Shown here: piece by piece, positions 10,067-21,563 of the stretch
Position numbering within the stretch: the stretch's first letter is position 1
How the letters are laid out: each line of letters begins with the position of its first letter
Source of the DNA: Bromus sterilis
Lineage: Eukaryota > Streptophyta > Magnoliopsida > Poales > Poaceae
Assembly: GCA_950022295.1 (NCBI GenBank)
Contig: OX465598.1
Location: 67,378,001-67,442,000 of the forward strand
DNA length: 64,000 nucleotides
Direction: 5' to 3'
The notes under the pieces: generated by a model
What the model was told of the DNA's origin: nothing
Database searches by the model: none
Seen by the model: only the letters and a program-made list of their open reading frames with translations
Translations under genes and position numbers: made by a program

Positions 10067-11698
10067 TGCTTATTGGCTTCTCGCCCTTCGTTGGTAGGCC
10101 CCAAGTGGAAGGCATGATGCATTACAGCAGCGAGTTTTCCCTCAGTAAAGATACCAAGGTTTGTCTCCAGTAGGACTCCAGAGATGATAAGTAGGTGTCA
10201 GCGGCGCAACTGACGCGGACCTACACACAGACACAGATAACTTTGTTCCCAACGAAGTTCAGAGAGGTTGTCAATCTCTCCGGTCTTGTTGTTCACAAAT
10301 GATAAAACGCAAGGGGATAATGATAGCAACTTGAAAGTAAATGAGGAAAAGTAAATAGCTTGAAAACAATAATGAGGATATGGACCGGGATACGTGATGT
10401 TCGCTAGTGATGTCTCTCTCCCAAAAGACGATAAAAATTGCTATGCGAGGTAAACAAATTACAGAAAGGCAATTGACAGGATTATGAACGCACCGCAATG
10501 CTAACTATGCTACAAAAGAAAGGAAGAGGTTCAAAAGCACGGGCAGTACGCCAAAATAAGTAGACCGAAATCCATCTGCATCTACTACTAATCATCCACC
10601 TTGAGATATCTATCCAGAACATCTCGTTGGTATTAAGTTGTGAGCCCCACCCAAAGTGTAAACCCAAAGCAATAGACAACTGCATTAAAAAGAACTTTGC
10701 GTAAAGTAAACAATCCTTGTAACCGCGGTTACAAGCACCGTTGTTTTCCCCCTTGTGGCAACAACACATCCCCTAGACTCATGTTTCTGTCACTCAAGCA
10801 TGTCATCGGGGAGGCATGAACCCACAATCTAGCACAACGCTCCCTCTTGGAGTCACTACCTACTACTTGGCCAAAGCAATAAACAGCAATGGAGAGCATG
10901 TAAGAATTACTTAGGAACAAAAATACAAGAGATAAGAACCAAATATGGTACTCTATCACAATCTGAACATAATCTCATAATCCATCAGATCCGATCAAAC
11001 TCAACATAGCAATAGCAGAAATATTACAAAGGTGTCTCGATCATGTAGGGCAGCTCACGAGGTCTAAACAATGAAGATCAAAGAGGGGAGGAGAACATCA
11101 CATAGCTACTGATCACGGACCCATGGTCCAAGGAAATCTACTCACGAGACATTCGGGGATCATCCATGGTGGAGAGGAGACTCCCGGAGGTCAATCCTCC
11201 CTCCGGCAGGGTGCCGGGAAGAGGTCTTCTGGTGCTCCCGATCTTGGAAGAGCGGCGGCGCCGGAACAGAGGCGAGTTCGCGGAATAGGGTTCTCGTTCT
11301 GGAGTTTTCCCGTGACGGGGGATAAATAGGCGAAGGGGGGCAGCCAGAGGTGGACCAGGGGCCCCAGGCGCCCCCCCTGGCGAGGCCAGGGGTGGGGCCG
11401 CGCCGGGTGGCCGCCTGGGCTCCCCCTGGCTCCCCTCTGGCCCCTCCCGGGCTCTTCTCGAAGCTTCCTTCACGCTGATTTTTTATCTGAATTTTCCCGA
11501 ATTTTTCTGGCATTTTTATATGGGGGAAAACTGAAATAGAAAAACAGCAGAAAACAGGAACTGGCACTGGGGTGCACTGAGTTAATAGGTTAGTCCAAAT
11601 ATGATCAAAAATGTATGAAAGTGTATCTAAATCATAGCAATATCACACAAAACATGCATGGAGCAAGCAGAAATTATCGATACGTTTTGGACGTATCA
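10067..11698 (-). repeat. Element B 3' LTR
   Basis: On the minus strand it begins TGATACGTCCAAAACG. It contains a GC-rich block at about 11340-11460 and a TATTTAT box at about 11322-11330, so core promoter features sit downstream of that block on the minus strand. It matches 15526-17156. Confidence 0.9.
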
Positions 11699-14537
11699 AC
11701 ATCCCCAAGCTTAATTTCTGCTCGTCCTCGAGTAGGTAAACGATAACAAGCATAATTTCTGTGGTGACATGCTAGCAACCATAAAAGAACTTTGAAAAGT
11801 AAAGCAATCAAGGTTAGAGATTCAATTCAAGTCATAACAGGCAAGAGTCTATATTGGCATTGAAACAAGTAACAAAAGAACAAAAGTTGCAAGAGCTCTT
11901 GCTGTCCGTGACTCGAATGTCTCCAAATGGTTTTTGCGTGCAAGAAAGGAGGATAGGGAATACGAGAGAAAAAAGTATTTTTGTTGAGAACTCAATCTAG
12001 TAAAGTTTCACACTTGGTCCTCTTTGGAATCTTATCTTGACTCGTCCCAGACCACTAGCCAGGTACAAGTCAATTTGATCCACTCCTTTTCGATATTTTG
12101 AGCACTCATGCAATGGATGAGCGTAAGCAGGAGAGTTGACACTTAGGATGGCGAAGAGAGAAATATGGTGGAGGAGGAACACAAAAAGGATGAGAAAGGC
12201 TCACATCAATGAGGACAATCATAGGCAAGAGATGCCAAATGATAGATATGATGTGAGGAGTAGGGATTGCCATGCAACGGATGCACATACGAGCTAGGAA
12301 GCTCTCCAATGGAACTAGTGGGGTGCATCTAACTTGCTCGCTCATGAAGACCTAGAGCTCGTTTGAGGAGGCTCATCCTTGGAATATGAAAGCCAAGTTC
12401 TATAGTGTGAAGGTCCCCACATAGCTATATGCATGATGATCATCTCTATGGAGTACAAGGATATAAAGGGAGTACTAGTGTGGATCTCTCAAAAGGATAG
12501 TAGTGTTTCCACTTTCTCTCTTTTTATTTCTTTTTCTCTTTTTCTATTTTTTTGTATTTTTTTGTGGCCTCAATGGATCTTTCTATTTAACTCTCATTTG
12601 TCCTCTTTGGGATCTTTTAATGTGTCCACTTTGGGATCTTTTCCTCACTTAAGGGCAACACTCTATTTTACAAGAAGGTAAAGGTGATCTTCCACACATT
12701 ACAAGGTACTCAAAATCATAAAGAAGATGTAACTATCATGATGTATGCAAGGTATGTCGTTGCCAGTGTAACAGGAACATGTATGACATGAAGATCAAGT
12801 CAGGAAGAGGTGGAAGTTGCATGGCAATATAACTCGGAAAGGCTATGGAAATGCCTTGATAGGTAGGTATGGTGGCTGTTTTGAGGAAGGATAAAGGGAG
12901 GCTTATGCTGACAGAGTGTATCATGCCAAGGGTTTGGATGTACCGGCGAAGGTGGACACCAACTCTCGGAGTGAGAAGAAGGAAATGCACGGCACGGGAA
13001 AGGCTAGCAAAATATGGGAAGGTGGAAGTGTCAACTCTCAATACTTACATTAGTCCGAAGAACTCATGCACTTATCATCGGTAACTCTCAATCTAATGAG
13101 GAGGTTCACAAAGAGACAAGTACCCCGAGGAGGAGTGTATGGGGGTTTGGTTATCCTTGCGCATCCTCGACTCATGGTACGTGAGTGTACTCTAATATTC
13201 GACTCCTCAGAAGAGTTGTGATCCATCTAGTAGCTAGAGTTCTCAACTAGTTTTGTAGGTTTTGAAAATAAACACGGATTTCCCAAAACACGACACCTAT
13301 CACTAATAGGCAAGAGCTCTTGACACCAAAAGTCCAAACATTACTCACAACAATACCTCAAAACTATTGCAAGCTACTACTAAAATTAAATAGCAACCTC
13401 AATTACCTACTTTCAAGACAAGACACAACTTAGTGCAACAACCAACTCTCTTAACAAGATAAACATAAAAACTAAAAATATTTGCAGCAAAAAACTAAAC
13501 AAAAGCCAAGGCTCTTGCTAAAGACAAACTAAGACTAAAACTAAACATGGAAGTAGCTATGAAAAGATAAAGAACACACAACAGCAAAAAGATAGGCAGG
13601 AAAAATCCTAAGATGTGTTCTAGATTTTGAAAGTGGAGCGTGTCTCTCTCCCACAAAAAGTAAGAAAGGATCTAACTTGTTATGAACAGCAAGCAAAGCT
13701 AAAGAAAACTAAAAACAAAACCTAAGAGCGAGACGCTCCAAGCATAGCACATAACGCATGAAGTGATAAAAATATAGTGAGACAAAGGACGAACTGATAA
13801 TTGTTGATGGAGAAGGGGATGCATGGGGGCATCCCCAAGCTTAGACGCTTAAGTCTCCTTGAATATTTATTGGGGATGCATGGGGGCATCCACAAGCTTG
13901 AGCGCTTGACACTCCTGGATCTTCTTTCATCATCTTCCATCGCACACTTGAAAACTCCCTTCATACATAACTCATCATAAGCTGATTAGAGAGGTTAGTA
14001 CCCTTAATAAATAATTTTTATCCACTGGATATAAAGATAATCTTGAAGATATACTGTTTCTCAAGAGTGCCAAAAAGTTTTTGCAAAGAAAAAGCAAGCT
14101 TAAGGTTTGCAAAAGTAAGGAGAGACAAAACGTGGCAGAATCTGTGAAAAACAGAACAGCAGATAGTAAAGAATTTTTTAGGGGAACTTCTGCAACTCAA
14201 ATCAAAAAACTCAGAACATACAGAAGTTTCTTAATTGTATAGAGCATACTGTGTAAAAAATTCAGCTCAAAAAGATGAACTGGGATTTTTTTGGAATTTT
14301 TCTGGTCACGAGGACAGAATCTGTTTTCTGGACAGCATGTCACAACTTTTACTTCCCTTGCCGTAAGAGGCTATAACTTGGCACAAAGCTGAAATATAAA
14401 GATACAATGATGTTGCTACTGAAGTAACAAACATCAAGACACAACAAAAGAAAAAAGAAAAACCTAAATTCGTTGCGGGCTGCCTCCCGAAAGCGCTTCT
14501 TTAAAGCCATTAGCTAGGCATGATGCAAAAAGAAGAA
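11699..14537 (-). other. Element B 3' non-coding interior
   Basis: No ORF with a known domain is present. It begins with the polypurine side (CCCCAAGCTTAA on +) and contains two copies of a GGGGATGCATGGGGGCATCC-type motif near 13810 and 13870. The same layout recurs in element A (46440-48796, opposite strand) and in element E (62768-64000). Such long untranslated regions are usual in gag-only gypsy elements of Triticeae. Confidence 0.7.
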
Positions 14538-15362
14538 TCAAGTTTTATCAAGAGAAAGAGAATAACTAGCCCGAGTAACGGACTCAAAAGGTAACTTGAT
14601 TTTATTTCTAGGGAAGTGTTCCATCCCCTTTTCGAATGGGAATTGGAATTTTATATTCCCCTCTTTCATGTCAATAACCGCACCAACGGTGCGAAGAAAA
14701 GGACGTCCCAAAATAATTGGACACAAAGGTTCACACTCTATATCCATAAAAACAAAATCAACGGGAACATAGTTGTCATTGACAATGATAAGAACATCGT
14801 CGATCTTCCCCAAAGGTTTCTTTATGGAAGAATCAACAAGACGAACACCAAAAGAACAAGGCTCAAAAGGCTTCGATTCAAACATATCCAATATTCTTTT
14901 GGGCATAACAGAGGTACTAGCTCCAACATCACATAAAGCATAGCAAGAGAAGTTATTCAATTTAATTTTGATCATAGGGTCCCAACCATCATCTAGCTTC
15001 CTAGGTATGGAGGCTTCTACTCTAAGCTTCTCCTCCCTAGCTTTGATAAGAGCATTTGTGATATGCTCCGTGAAGGCAAGATTAAGTGTGCTAGTGTGGG
15101 GGTCTCTAGACATTTTTTGTAACAAGCTAATAACTTCTGAGAGGGTGCAACTATCAAAATCAATATCACTACTATCAAAGGTGGTAGTAGTGTCATCTAG
15201 GCTCACTTGTTTGAAACCCTCTATGTTCATAGGAGTTTCTTTTTCTACGGTTGAGGTATTAGCATCACCATTAATAGGTCCAACGGGACTAGGAGTGCAG
15301 ATAAAGTCCTGGTTGTTGTGACTAGTGAAGTCACACAACTTGGTGTTTTCAGTGGAACCCAT
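14538..15362 (-). CDS. Element B fused Gag N-terminus/retropepsin-like ORF (274 aa)
   Basis: The chosen start is the ATG at 15362 (MGSTENTK); the frame is open further upstream but has no earlier ATG. The N-terminus (residues 1-25, ..CDFTSHNNQDFICTP) matches the start of element A's gag. It joins directly to the sequence that in A lies after the gag core (SPVGPINGDA..). Residues about 130-260 form a retropepsin-like domain with CDVGAS in the active-site position and CPIILGRPFL as the downstream hydrophobic-glycine motif. The ORF is intact, unlike its relative in A. No zinc knuckle or RT is present. The protein is likely a minimal structural or protease remnant; whether it is made is unknown. 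Confidence 0.8.
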   Translation of the reverse strand: MGSTENTKLCDFTSHNNQDFICTPSPVGPINGDANTSTVEKETPMNIEGFKQVSLDDTTTTFDSSDIDFDSCTLSEVISLLQKMSRDPHTSTLNLAFTEHITNALIKAREEKLRVEASIPRKLDDGWDPMIKIKLNNFSCYALCDVGASTSVMPKRILDMFESKPFEPCSFGVRLVDSSIKKPLGKIDDVLIIVNDNYVPVDFVFMDIECEPLCPIILGRPFLRTVGAVIDMKEGNIKFQFPFEKGMEHFPRNKIKLPFESVTRASYSLSLDKT

Positions 15363-15497
15363 AGTAGCAGCAAGTGTGGCAGATTTTTTTGTAGTTTTTG
15401 ATAAAAGACACAAAGATAAAAACTGAAAGATAAACTAACAAGACTAAAAAACAAAGGTAAAGGGTAGTGTGCAACTCCCCTATCTTAGCACTTGGAG

Positions 15498-15515
15498 TCC
15501 CCGGCAACGGCGCCA
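15498..15515 (-). promoter_or_regulatory. Primer binding site of element B (tRNA-Asp)
   Basis: On the minus strand it reads TGGCGCCGTTGCCGGGGA, complementary to the 3' end of plant tRNA-Asp(GTC). It is 10 bases from the LTR edge. It primes minus-strand DNA synthesis. Confidence 0.9.
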
Positions 15516-15525
15516 GAAATACTCT

Positions 15526-17156
15526 TGCTTATTGGCTTCTCGCCCTTCGTTGGTAGGCCCCAAGTGGAAGGCGTGATGCAGTACAGCAGCGAGTTTTCCC
15601 TCAGTAAAGATACCAAGGTTTGTCTCCAGTAGCACTCCAGAGATGATAAGTAGGTGTCAGCGGCGCAACTGACGCGGACCTACACACAGACACAGATAAC
15701 TTTGTTCCCAACGAAGTTCAGAGAGGTTGTCAATCTCTCCGGTCTTGTTGTTCACAAATGATAAAACTCAAGGGGATAATGATAGCAACTTGAAAGTAAA
15801 TGAAGAAAAGTAAATAGCTTGGAAACAATAATGAGGATATGGACCGGGATACGTGATATTCGCTAGTGATGTCTCTCTCCCAAAAGACGATAAAAAATTG
15901 CTATGCGAGGTAAACAAATTACAGAAAGGCAATTGACAGGATTATGAACGCACCGCAATGCTAACTATGCTACAAAAGAAAGGAAGAGGTTCAAAAGCAC
16001 GGGCAGTACGCCAAAATAAGTAGACCGAAATCCATCTGCATCTACTACTAATCATCCACCTTGAGATATCTATCCAGAACATCTCGCGGGTATTAAGTTG
16101 CGAGCCCCACCCAAAGTGTAAACCCAAAGCAACAGACAACTGCATTAAAAAGAACTTTGCGTAAAGTAAACAATCCTTGTAACCGCGGTTACAAGCACCG
16201 TTTTTTTCCCCCTTGTGGCAACAGCACATCCCCTAGACTCATGTTTCTTTCACTCAAGCATGTCATCGGGGACGCATGAACCCACAATCTAGCACAACGC
16301 TCCCTCTTGGAGTCACTACCTACTACTTGGCCAAAGCAATAAACAGCAACGGAGAGCATGCAAGAATTACTTAGGACCAAAAATACAAGAGATATGAACC
16401 AAATATATTACTCTATCACAATCTGAACATAATCTCATAATCCATCAGATCCGATCAAACTCAACATAGCAATAGCAGAAATATTACAAAGGTGCCTCGA
16501 TCATGTAGGGCAGCTCACGAGGTCTAAACAATGAAGATCAAAGAGGGGAGGAGAACATCACATAGCTACTGATCACGGACCCATGGTCCAAGGACAACTA
16601 CTCACGAGACATCCGGGGAGCATCCATGGTGGAGAGGAGACTCCCGGAGGTCAATCCTCCCTCCGGCAGGGTGCCGGGAAGAGGTCTTCTGGTGCTCCCG
16701 ATCTTGGAAGCGCGGCGGCGGCGGAACAGAGGCGAGTTCGCGGAATAGGGTTCTCGTTCTGGAGTTTTCCCGTGACGGGGGATAAATAGGCGATGGGGGC
16801 AGCCAGAGGTGGACCAGGGGCCCCAGGCGCCCCCCTGGCGCGGCCAGGGGTGGGGCCGTGACGGGTGGCCGCCTGGCCCCCCCTGGCTCCCCTCTGGCCC
16901 CTCCCGGGATCTTCTCGAAGCTTCTGTCACGCTGATTTTTTATCTGAATTTTCCCAAAATTTTCTGGCACTTTTTATATGGGGGAAAACTGAAATAGAAA
17001 AACAGTAGAAAACAGGAATTGGCACTGGGGTGCACTGAGTTAATAGGTTAGTCCAAATATGATCAAAAATGTATGAAAGTGTATCTAGATCATAGCAATA
17101 TCACACAAAACATGCATGGAGCAAGCAGAAATTATCGATACGTTTTGGACGTATCA
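15526..17156 (-). repeat. Element B 5' LTR
   Basis: This is the promoter-bearing copy for the minus-strand transcript, with a TATTTAT box at about 16783-16790. It matches 10067-11698 with mostly single-base differences; two 1-bp indels are in homopolymers. Confidence 0.9.
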
Positions 17157-19079
17157 AAAATCCTCTGTGACAGTAAATGCAAGTCAACTCAACGTTGACA
17201 AACACCTGATGGGTAGTATACACCCAGTGGATGGGCAACCTCCACAACCCAGCTCCAGCGTGCACATACTGGCTGGGACATCGGAACACCCAGACTCACA
17301 CATATTGGGAAATCGTGAAGAGTCATCAAGGGTGCAGGAGATATCCACCAACTATATCGATTCTGGAGAATCATTTGATCGTAAGTCTACGATTGTCGAC
17401 ACTTACTTTTCTGCTACAATTGCAAATACCCTTCTCAATGATCATGATCCTAGGACCATCGTCGAGTGTGAATAACGCTCCGACTGGCCTCAATGGAAGG
17501 ATGCAATACAAGCAGAATTAGCCTCGCTTAACAAAAGAAAGGTATTCACAGAAGCAATACCTACATCTCCGAATGTTTTCCCTGTGGGATTCAAATGGGT
17601 GTTCATCCAGAAACGAAATGAGAACAATGAGGTGGTGAGATACAAAGCAAGGCTCGTAGCACAAGGTTTCACGCAGAGACCTGGCATAGATTTCAATGAA
17701 ACATATTCTCCAGTTATGAGTGGTATCACATTCCGATATCTTATTTCTTTGGCAGTACAAAATCATCTATCTATGCAGTTGATGGATGCCGTGACCGCAT
17801 ATCTTTACGGGTCACTAGATTCGGACATTTACATGAAGGTTCCTGACGGAGTCTCTGTCCCGAATGGAAGTGCTAAACGCAACATGTATTGTGTTAAACT
17901 GAACAAGTCTCTTTACGGCTTGAAACAGTCGGGGCGGATGTGGTACAACCGACTAAGTGAGTTCCTTCTTCAGAAAGGCTACTCCAACAGTGATGATTGC
18001 CCATGTGTCTTCATCAAGAAGTCCTCTACAGGATTTTGCATCATTTCTGTGTATGTTGATGATCTCAACATCATTGGCAACGCACAAGACATTGATGAAG
18101 CACGCAATCACCTCAAGATGGAATTTGAGATGAAAGATTTGGGTAAAACCAAATTTTTCTTAGGTATTCAACTTGAGCATCTTCCATCAGGAATCATGGT
18201 ACACCAAGCTGCCTATATCCAGAAAATATTGGAGAAATTCAATATGGACAAATCCTATCCATCAAAAACTCCTATGGTGGTTCGCTCTCTAGATGTAGAG
18301 AAAGATCCGTTCAGACCGAGGGATGATGGAGAAGAGATTTTGAAACCTGAAGTTCCATATCTCAGTGCTATTGGAGCGCTTATGTATCTTGCAAATTGCA
18401 CAAGACCAGATCTTGCTTTTGCAGTGAATCTACTTGCTAGACACAGCGCAGCACCTACCAAGCGCCATTGGTCAGGTGTGAAGAATGTATTTCGATATAT
18501 CCAAGGCACTAAGGATCTTGGGCTGTTCTTCCAGTTCCAGAGAAATATGGACTTCAATATGATTGGATACACTGATTCTGGCTATCTATCAGACCCCCAT
18601 AATGCCAGATCACAAACCGGCTTTGTGTTTCTGCATGGTGGGACTGTTATATCATGGACGTCTTCGAAACAGACTTTGGTAGCAACGTCCACAAATCATT
18701 CTGAGATAATTGCATTATATGAAGCATCACATGAGTGTGTTTGGCTTCGCAGAATGATAAACCACATACAACAGTCATGTGGAATTGGTTCTATCGAATC
18801 ACCGACTATTATCTATGAAGATAATACAGCTTGTGTTGCTCAAATGCAAACAGGATACATCAAGAGCAACATCACTAAGCATATCGCTCCTAAGCTGTTT
18901 TTCCCCCATGAACTTCAGAAAAGCGGAGAAATAAACATCTTGCAAGTTAAATCATGAGAGAATCTTGCTGATTTATTTACCAAGTCTCTGCCTAATTCTA
19001 CATTCCAGAAATATGTTCATGGAATCGGTATGCGACGACTTCGGGACTTGCAAGTATCAGGGGGAGTCTCATCTTGAGA
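17157..19079 (+). pseudogene. pol: copia Pol C-terminal part: reverse transcriptase and RNase H
   Basis: This resumes the copia pol reading after element B. The RVT_2-type reverse transcriptase begins near 17480 (WPQWKDAIQAEL) and includes FKWVFIQK, KARLVAQGF, the catalytic motif YVDDLNIIG near 18053-18079, and the C-terminal motif of the fingers/palm. The RNase H domain follows, with YTDSGYLSD, SSKQTLVATS, YEDNTACVAQ and NLADLFTKSLP. An in-frame TAA at about 17473 and a TGA at 18955 interrupt it. The polypurine tract and 3' LTR follow at once. With the frameshift in the integrase part this copy is dead. Confidence 0.88.
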
Positions 19080-19221
19080 CACCTCTGCTCATAACATCAC
19101 ATTATGTTCTCTCTTTGTGATTTTGTGTCCCAGGTTCTCTTGAAGATTTTAATGGGGAATACTCTAAGGATGATGGTATTACCCGGATGATCATGGGATT
19201 ATTCTACATAGTCAAGTGTAG

Positions 19222-19232
19222 ATTAGGGGGAG
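19222..19232 (+). promoter_or_regulatory. copia polypurine tract
   Basis: The purine-rich run ATTAGGGGGAG abuts the 3' LTR. It is the plus-strand priming site. Confidence 0.7.
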
Positions 19233-19439
19233 TGTTGTGATTATATTAATTACATAAATTAGGGAAATATCCACTTAGTTAACCTCATAGCGGTTGCATG
19301 CCAAGCAACCGACGCGCCATCTCCTCCAAAGGACGCGCCCCTGTTTTGCTATCCAAACCGACATCAATCCCGTCGGTTCCATTGTATATACTGTACAAAT
19401 TTCACCCGATCAACGCAAGTGATTTCATTTCAATCAAAT
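19233..19439 (+). repeat. copia 3' LTR
   Basis: This 207-bp copy differs from the 5' LTR at about six positions, for example AAATATCC instead of AAATCTCC near its start. It is followed at 19440 not by flanking host DNA but by the first 45 bases of another LTR copy. Confidence 0.9.
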
Positions 19440-19485
19440 TGTTGTGATTATATTAATTACATAAATTAGGGAAATCTCCACTTAG
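19440..19485 (+). repeat. Partial second LTR copy (45 bp)
   Basis: It repeats the first ~45 bases of the LTR and breaks off at CCACTTAG. It carries the 5' LTR variant (AAATCTCC), not that of the adjacent 3' LTR. It marks a rearrangement junction. Confidence 0.8.
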
Positions 19486-19856
19486 GGGGCACGGATGCGG
19501 GAGTGGAGGGTGCAGGGGGCTCGGGCGGTCCACGACGAGTGCGCCCGTACCCGTAGCTCGTCGGGAGAGCTCAGACGGCAACGCGCGCGCCTCCCCGACG
19601 GTGACTGGGCTACGGCTCCAGCAAGCTTGATGATTCCGGCGACGATTAGAACAGGGGAATGTCACGGAAGGATCAGGGGGACTAGGGGAGCAAGATGGTG
19701 GAGGTTTCGTGGTCGGGGAGGCACTACAGCGGCATGGAGGTGACTGCAAGGCCGGCGACGGAGTGCTCTCCGGACTTGGGGAAGAAGGCCACGGGGGCTC
19801 GATTCCTTGCGCTGGGGAAAGATTAGGAGGGAGGTGGGGCTGCTAGAGTCGAGAAA
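19486..19856. other. GC-rich unclassified segment at rearrangement junction
   Basis: Short GC-rich frames exist on both strands with no recognisable domain. It is not the continuation of the LINE interrupted at 1670, which shows that the right flank of the copia insertion was replaced. Confidence 0.4.
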
Positions 19857-19930
19857 AGGAAAAAGGAATGTGTGGCATGAATAAAAAAGGTGGCATGAAT
19901 ATGTTCTCAGCTGTGGTGTATCTTAATTTC
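19857..19930 (+). other. Mosaic junction built from pieces of the neighbouring LINE region
   Basis: About 35 bases at 19860-19895 match 20466-20503 (GGCATGAATAAAAAAGGTGG). The next ~20 bases match 21100-21120 (GTTCTCAGCTGTGGTGTATC). From about 19931 the sequence matches copy 1 from 691. Three separate source positions in 75 bases suggest template switching during repair. Confidence 0.65.
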
Positions 19931-21563
19931 AGAGCCATTGGATGTACCTAGCTAGCACTTGCTTCATAAGGTACCCTGTTGGCCAGAAACTTTATCTTGA
20001 GGTGCCCTCACATGGCTGGTTGGATTTGGCTAAAACTTTGTTTAGGGGAATCATTTGGGTGTGGCCACATGTGCAAAAAGTTTTAGAGCAAATGGGTGCT
20101 CCAATCTTGCACTTTCTTCACAATGACCCCTTGCTGCATACAAACTTTGGGACTTTAATGAGGGAGATTGGCTAGTCCCTTAGAGCTGAAATTTGGCATA
20201 GGCTGATGATATGATCATGAGAGCTTGCACAAAAAGTTTCAGAGGAAGGGGAGAAGGATAAATAACACTTCCTTCACAAAGTGCTATTCTGCCCCAACAG
20301 ACAAATGAATTTATCTGGAGGAAAAATCCACTTGGGCCATGCAATGTTTTTGGATATTTTGGCAAGATATGATATCAAGGACATGTGGGGATTATTTGGG
20401 GATTTATGGAGCAATATAAATAGGGGTTGCTTCACAATCCTTAAATAAAGTGAATATTCCTTCGAATGGAAAAAGGAATATGTGGCATGAATAAAAAAGG
20501 TGGCTTGGATGGGATGGATCAAGGGAAATAATTGGAAAGGTTTAGAGAATCATGGGTTACTTGAGCAAGGAAAGAAAATATGCTCAAGTTCCAAGTCCAA
20601 AGAGTTGCTCAAAATCAAACCAACTGGCAAATCTGGAAATAAATCAAATAGTTTTTGAAAATAAAAAGTTGCAAAATCCAGGGTGTCACTGGAACATTGT
20701 AGGCTATAACTTTGAATGGATTTGGAAATCCAAAATTCCCTTGAAGATCAATTTTTTATGGCAGTTGTTTCAGGATACGGTGCTTACTACGGACATTATG
20801 TGTAAGAGGCGATGGCCTGGTAATCCTAGGTGCTCGTTTTGTGCTCTACGAGAGACCTCTGAGCATCTATTTTTTACTTGCTCCGTGGCTCAGGTTGTGT
20901 GGCGTACTATGGGTTCAGTGCTGGACACGGATTTATGCCCCTCTAACAATTGGCAATACTACTCTTGGTGTTATGCTTTTCTGCCTAAAGGGGCTCGGTT
21001 TTATAGCACTGTATTAGGGTCGTATGTTTGGTGGTTTGGAATTTCCGTAACCGCACAACGTTTGAATTTAAGATGTTGAAGTCCCCTTTTTCTATTGTGT
21101 TCTCAGCTGTGGTGTATCTTAAAAATTGGGAAGGTTTACTAGTGACAAGGAGCTCATGCTGCGTGGAGATGATCTGCTGAGGATCAACGCGACGCAGATG
21201 CTAAGGATTTGTGATGCTGCAATGGCCGAGAAGGGTGTCTGATAGCTGTTGGAGGCTACTGATGCTAGTTCTATCTAGTTTTATTCTATTTTGTGGTTTG
21301 TATCTGGTTATGGTCCATGCGTTAGACTCCCTACCACCCTCCTGTGTGAGGTGTTTACCCCTTATTGGCATGGTTTTCGATCCTGAACTTTGTGGTGTTG
21401 GTGGGTTTTTTTTCCACAGTAGCCGTCTCGAGTACGTGCGGCTACAGTGGGTTTCCCACGAGTGCCGAACTCGCACTCCTCTTTTTTCCCCTTTCTCTCT
21501 TTTGAACTATGTATTTCCGTTATGAGAGTAATGGAAAGGGGTTTCGCCCGGTTCAAAAAAAAG
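19931..21563 (+). pseudogene. LINE ORF2 C-terminus and 3' end, copy 2 of direct repeat
   Basis: The zf-RVT segment (RCSFC..HLFFTCSVAQVVWRT) lies at about 20720-20915 and continues into the conserved C-terminal region. A frameshift near 21050 moves into GNFRNRTTFEFKMLKSPF. The end is DLLRINATQMLRICDAAM, with a stop at 21242. A 3' untranslated tail ends in TTCGCCCGGTTC followed by an A-run at 21556-21563, the usual 3' end of these plant LINEs. The element is 5'-truncated, and RT and endonuclease domains are missing. The first 977 bases are repeated at 691-1670. Confidence 0.8.

Larger units (their letters stand above)
10067..17156 (-). mobile_element. Non-autonomous Ty3/gypsy element 'B' (Athila-like tRNA-Asp primer)
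   Basis: Terminal repeats of 1632 and 1631 bp (10067-11698 and 15526-17156) start TGCTTATTGG and end GACGTATCA on the + strand; the element reads on the minus strand. Flanking 5-mers are AAAAA (10062-10066) and AAAAT (17157-17161), a near-perfect duplication. The primer site is at 15498-15515. Just inside the other LTR lies the polypurine side, CCCCAAGCTTAA. The 3.8-kb interior holds one ORF with a retropepsin-like domain and no RT, RNase H or integrase, so its movement needs help in trans. By eye the LTRs differ at about 45-50 positions (~3%). It lies inside copia pol. Confidence 0.92.
1671..19439 (+). mobile_element. Ty1/copia retrotransposon carrying nested CACTA and gypsy insertions
   Basis: Order of parts: 207-bp 5' LTR, primer site, GC-rich leader, gag, protease-integrase, RT-RNase H, polypurine tract (GATTAGGGGGAG), 207-bp 3' LTR. 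This is the copia domain order, with integrase before RT. The leader is split by a CACTA element at 3044-6841 and pol by gypsy element B at 10067-17156. The two LTRs differ at about 6 of 207 positions (2.9%), compatible with an insertion around a million years ago at usual grass rates. No matching 5-bp target duplication flanks it: GTAC precedes the 5' LTR, and a partial LTR copy follows the 3' LTR. Confidence 0.9.
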
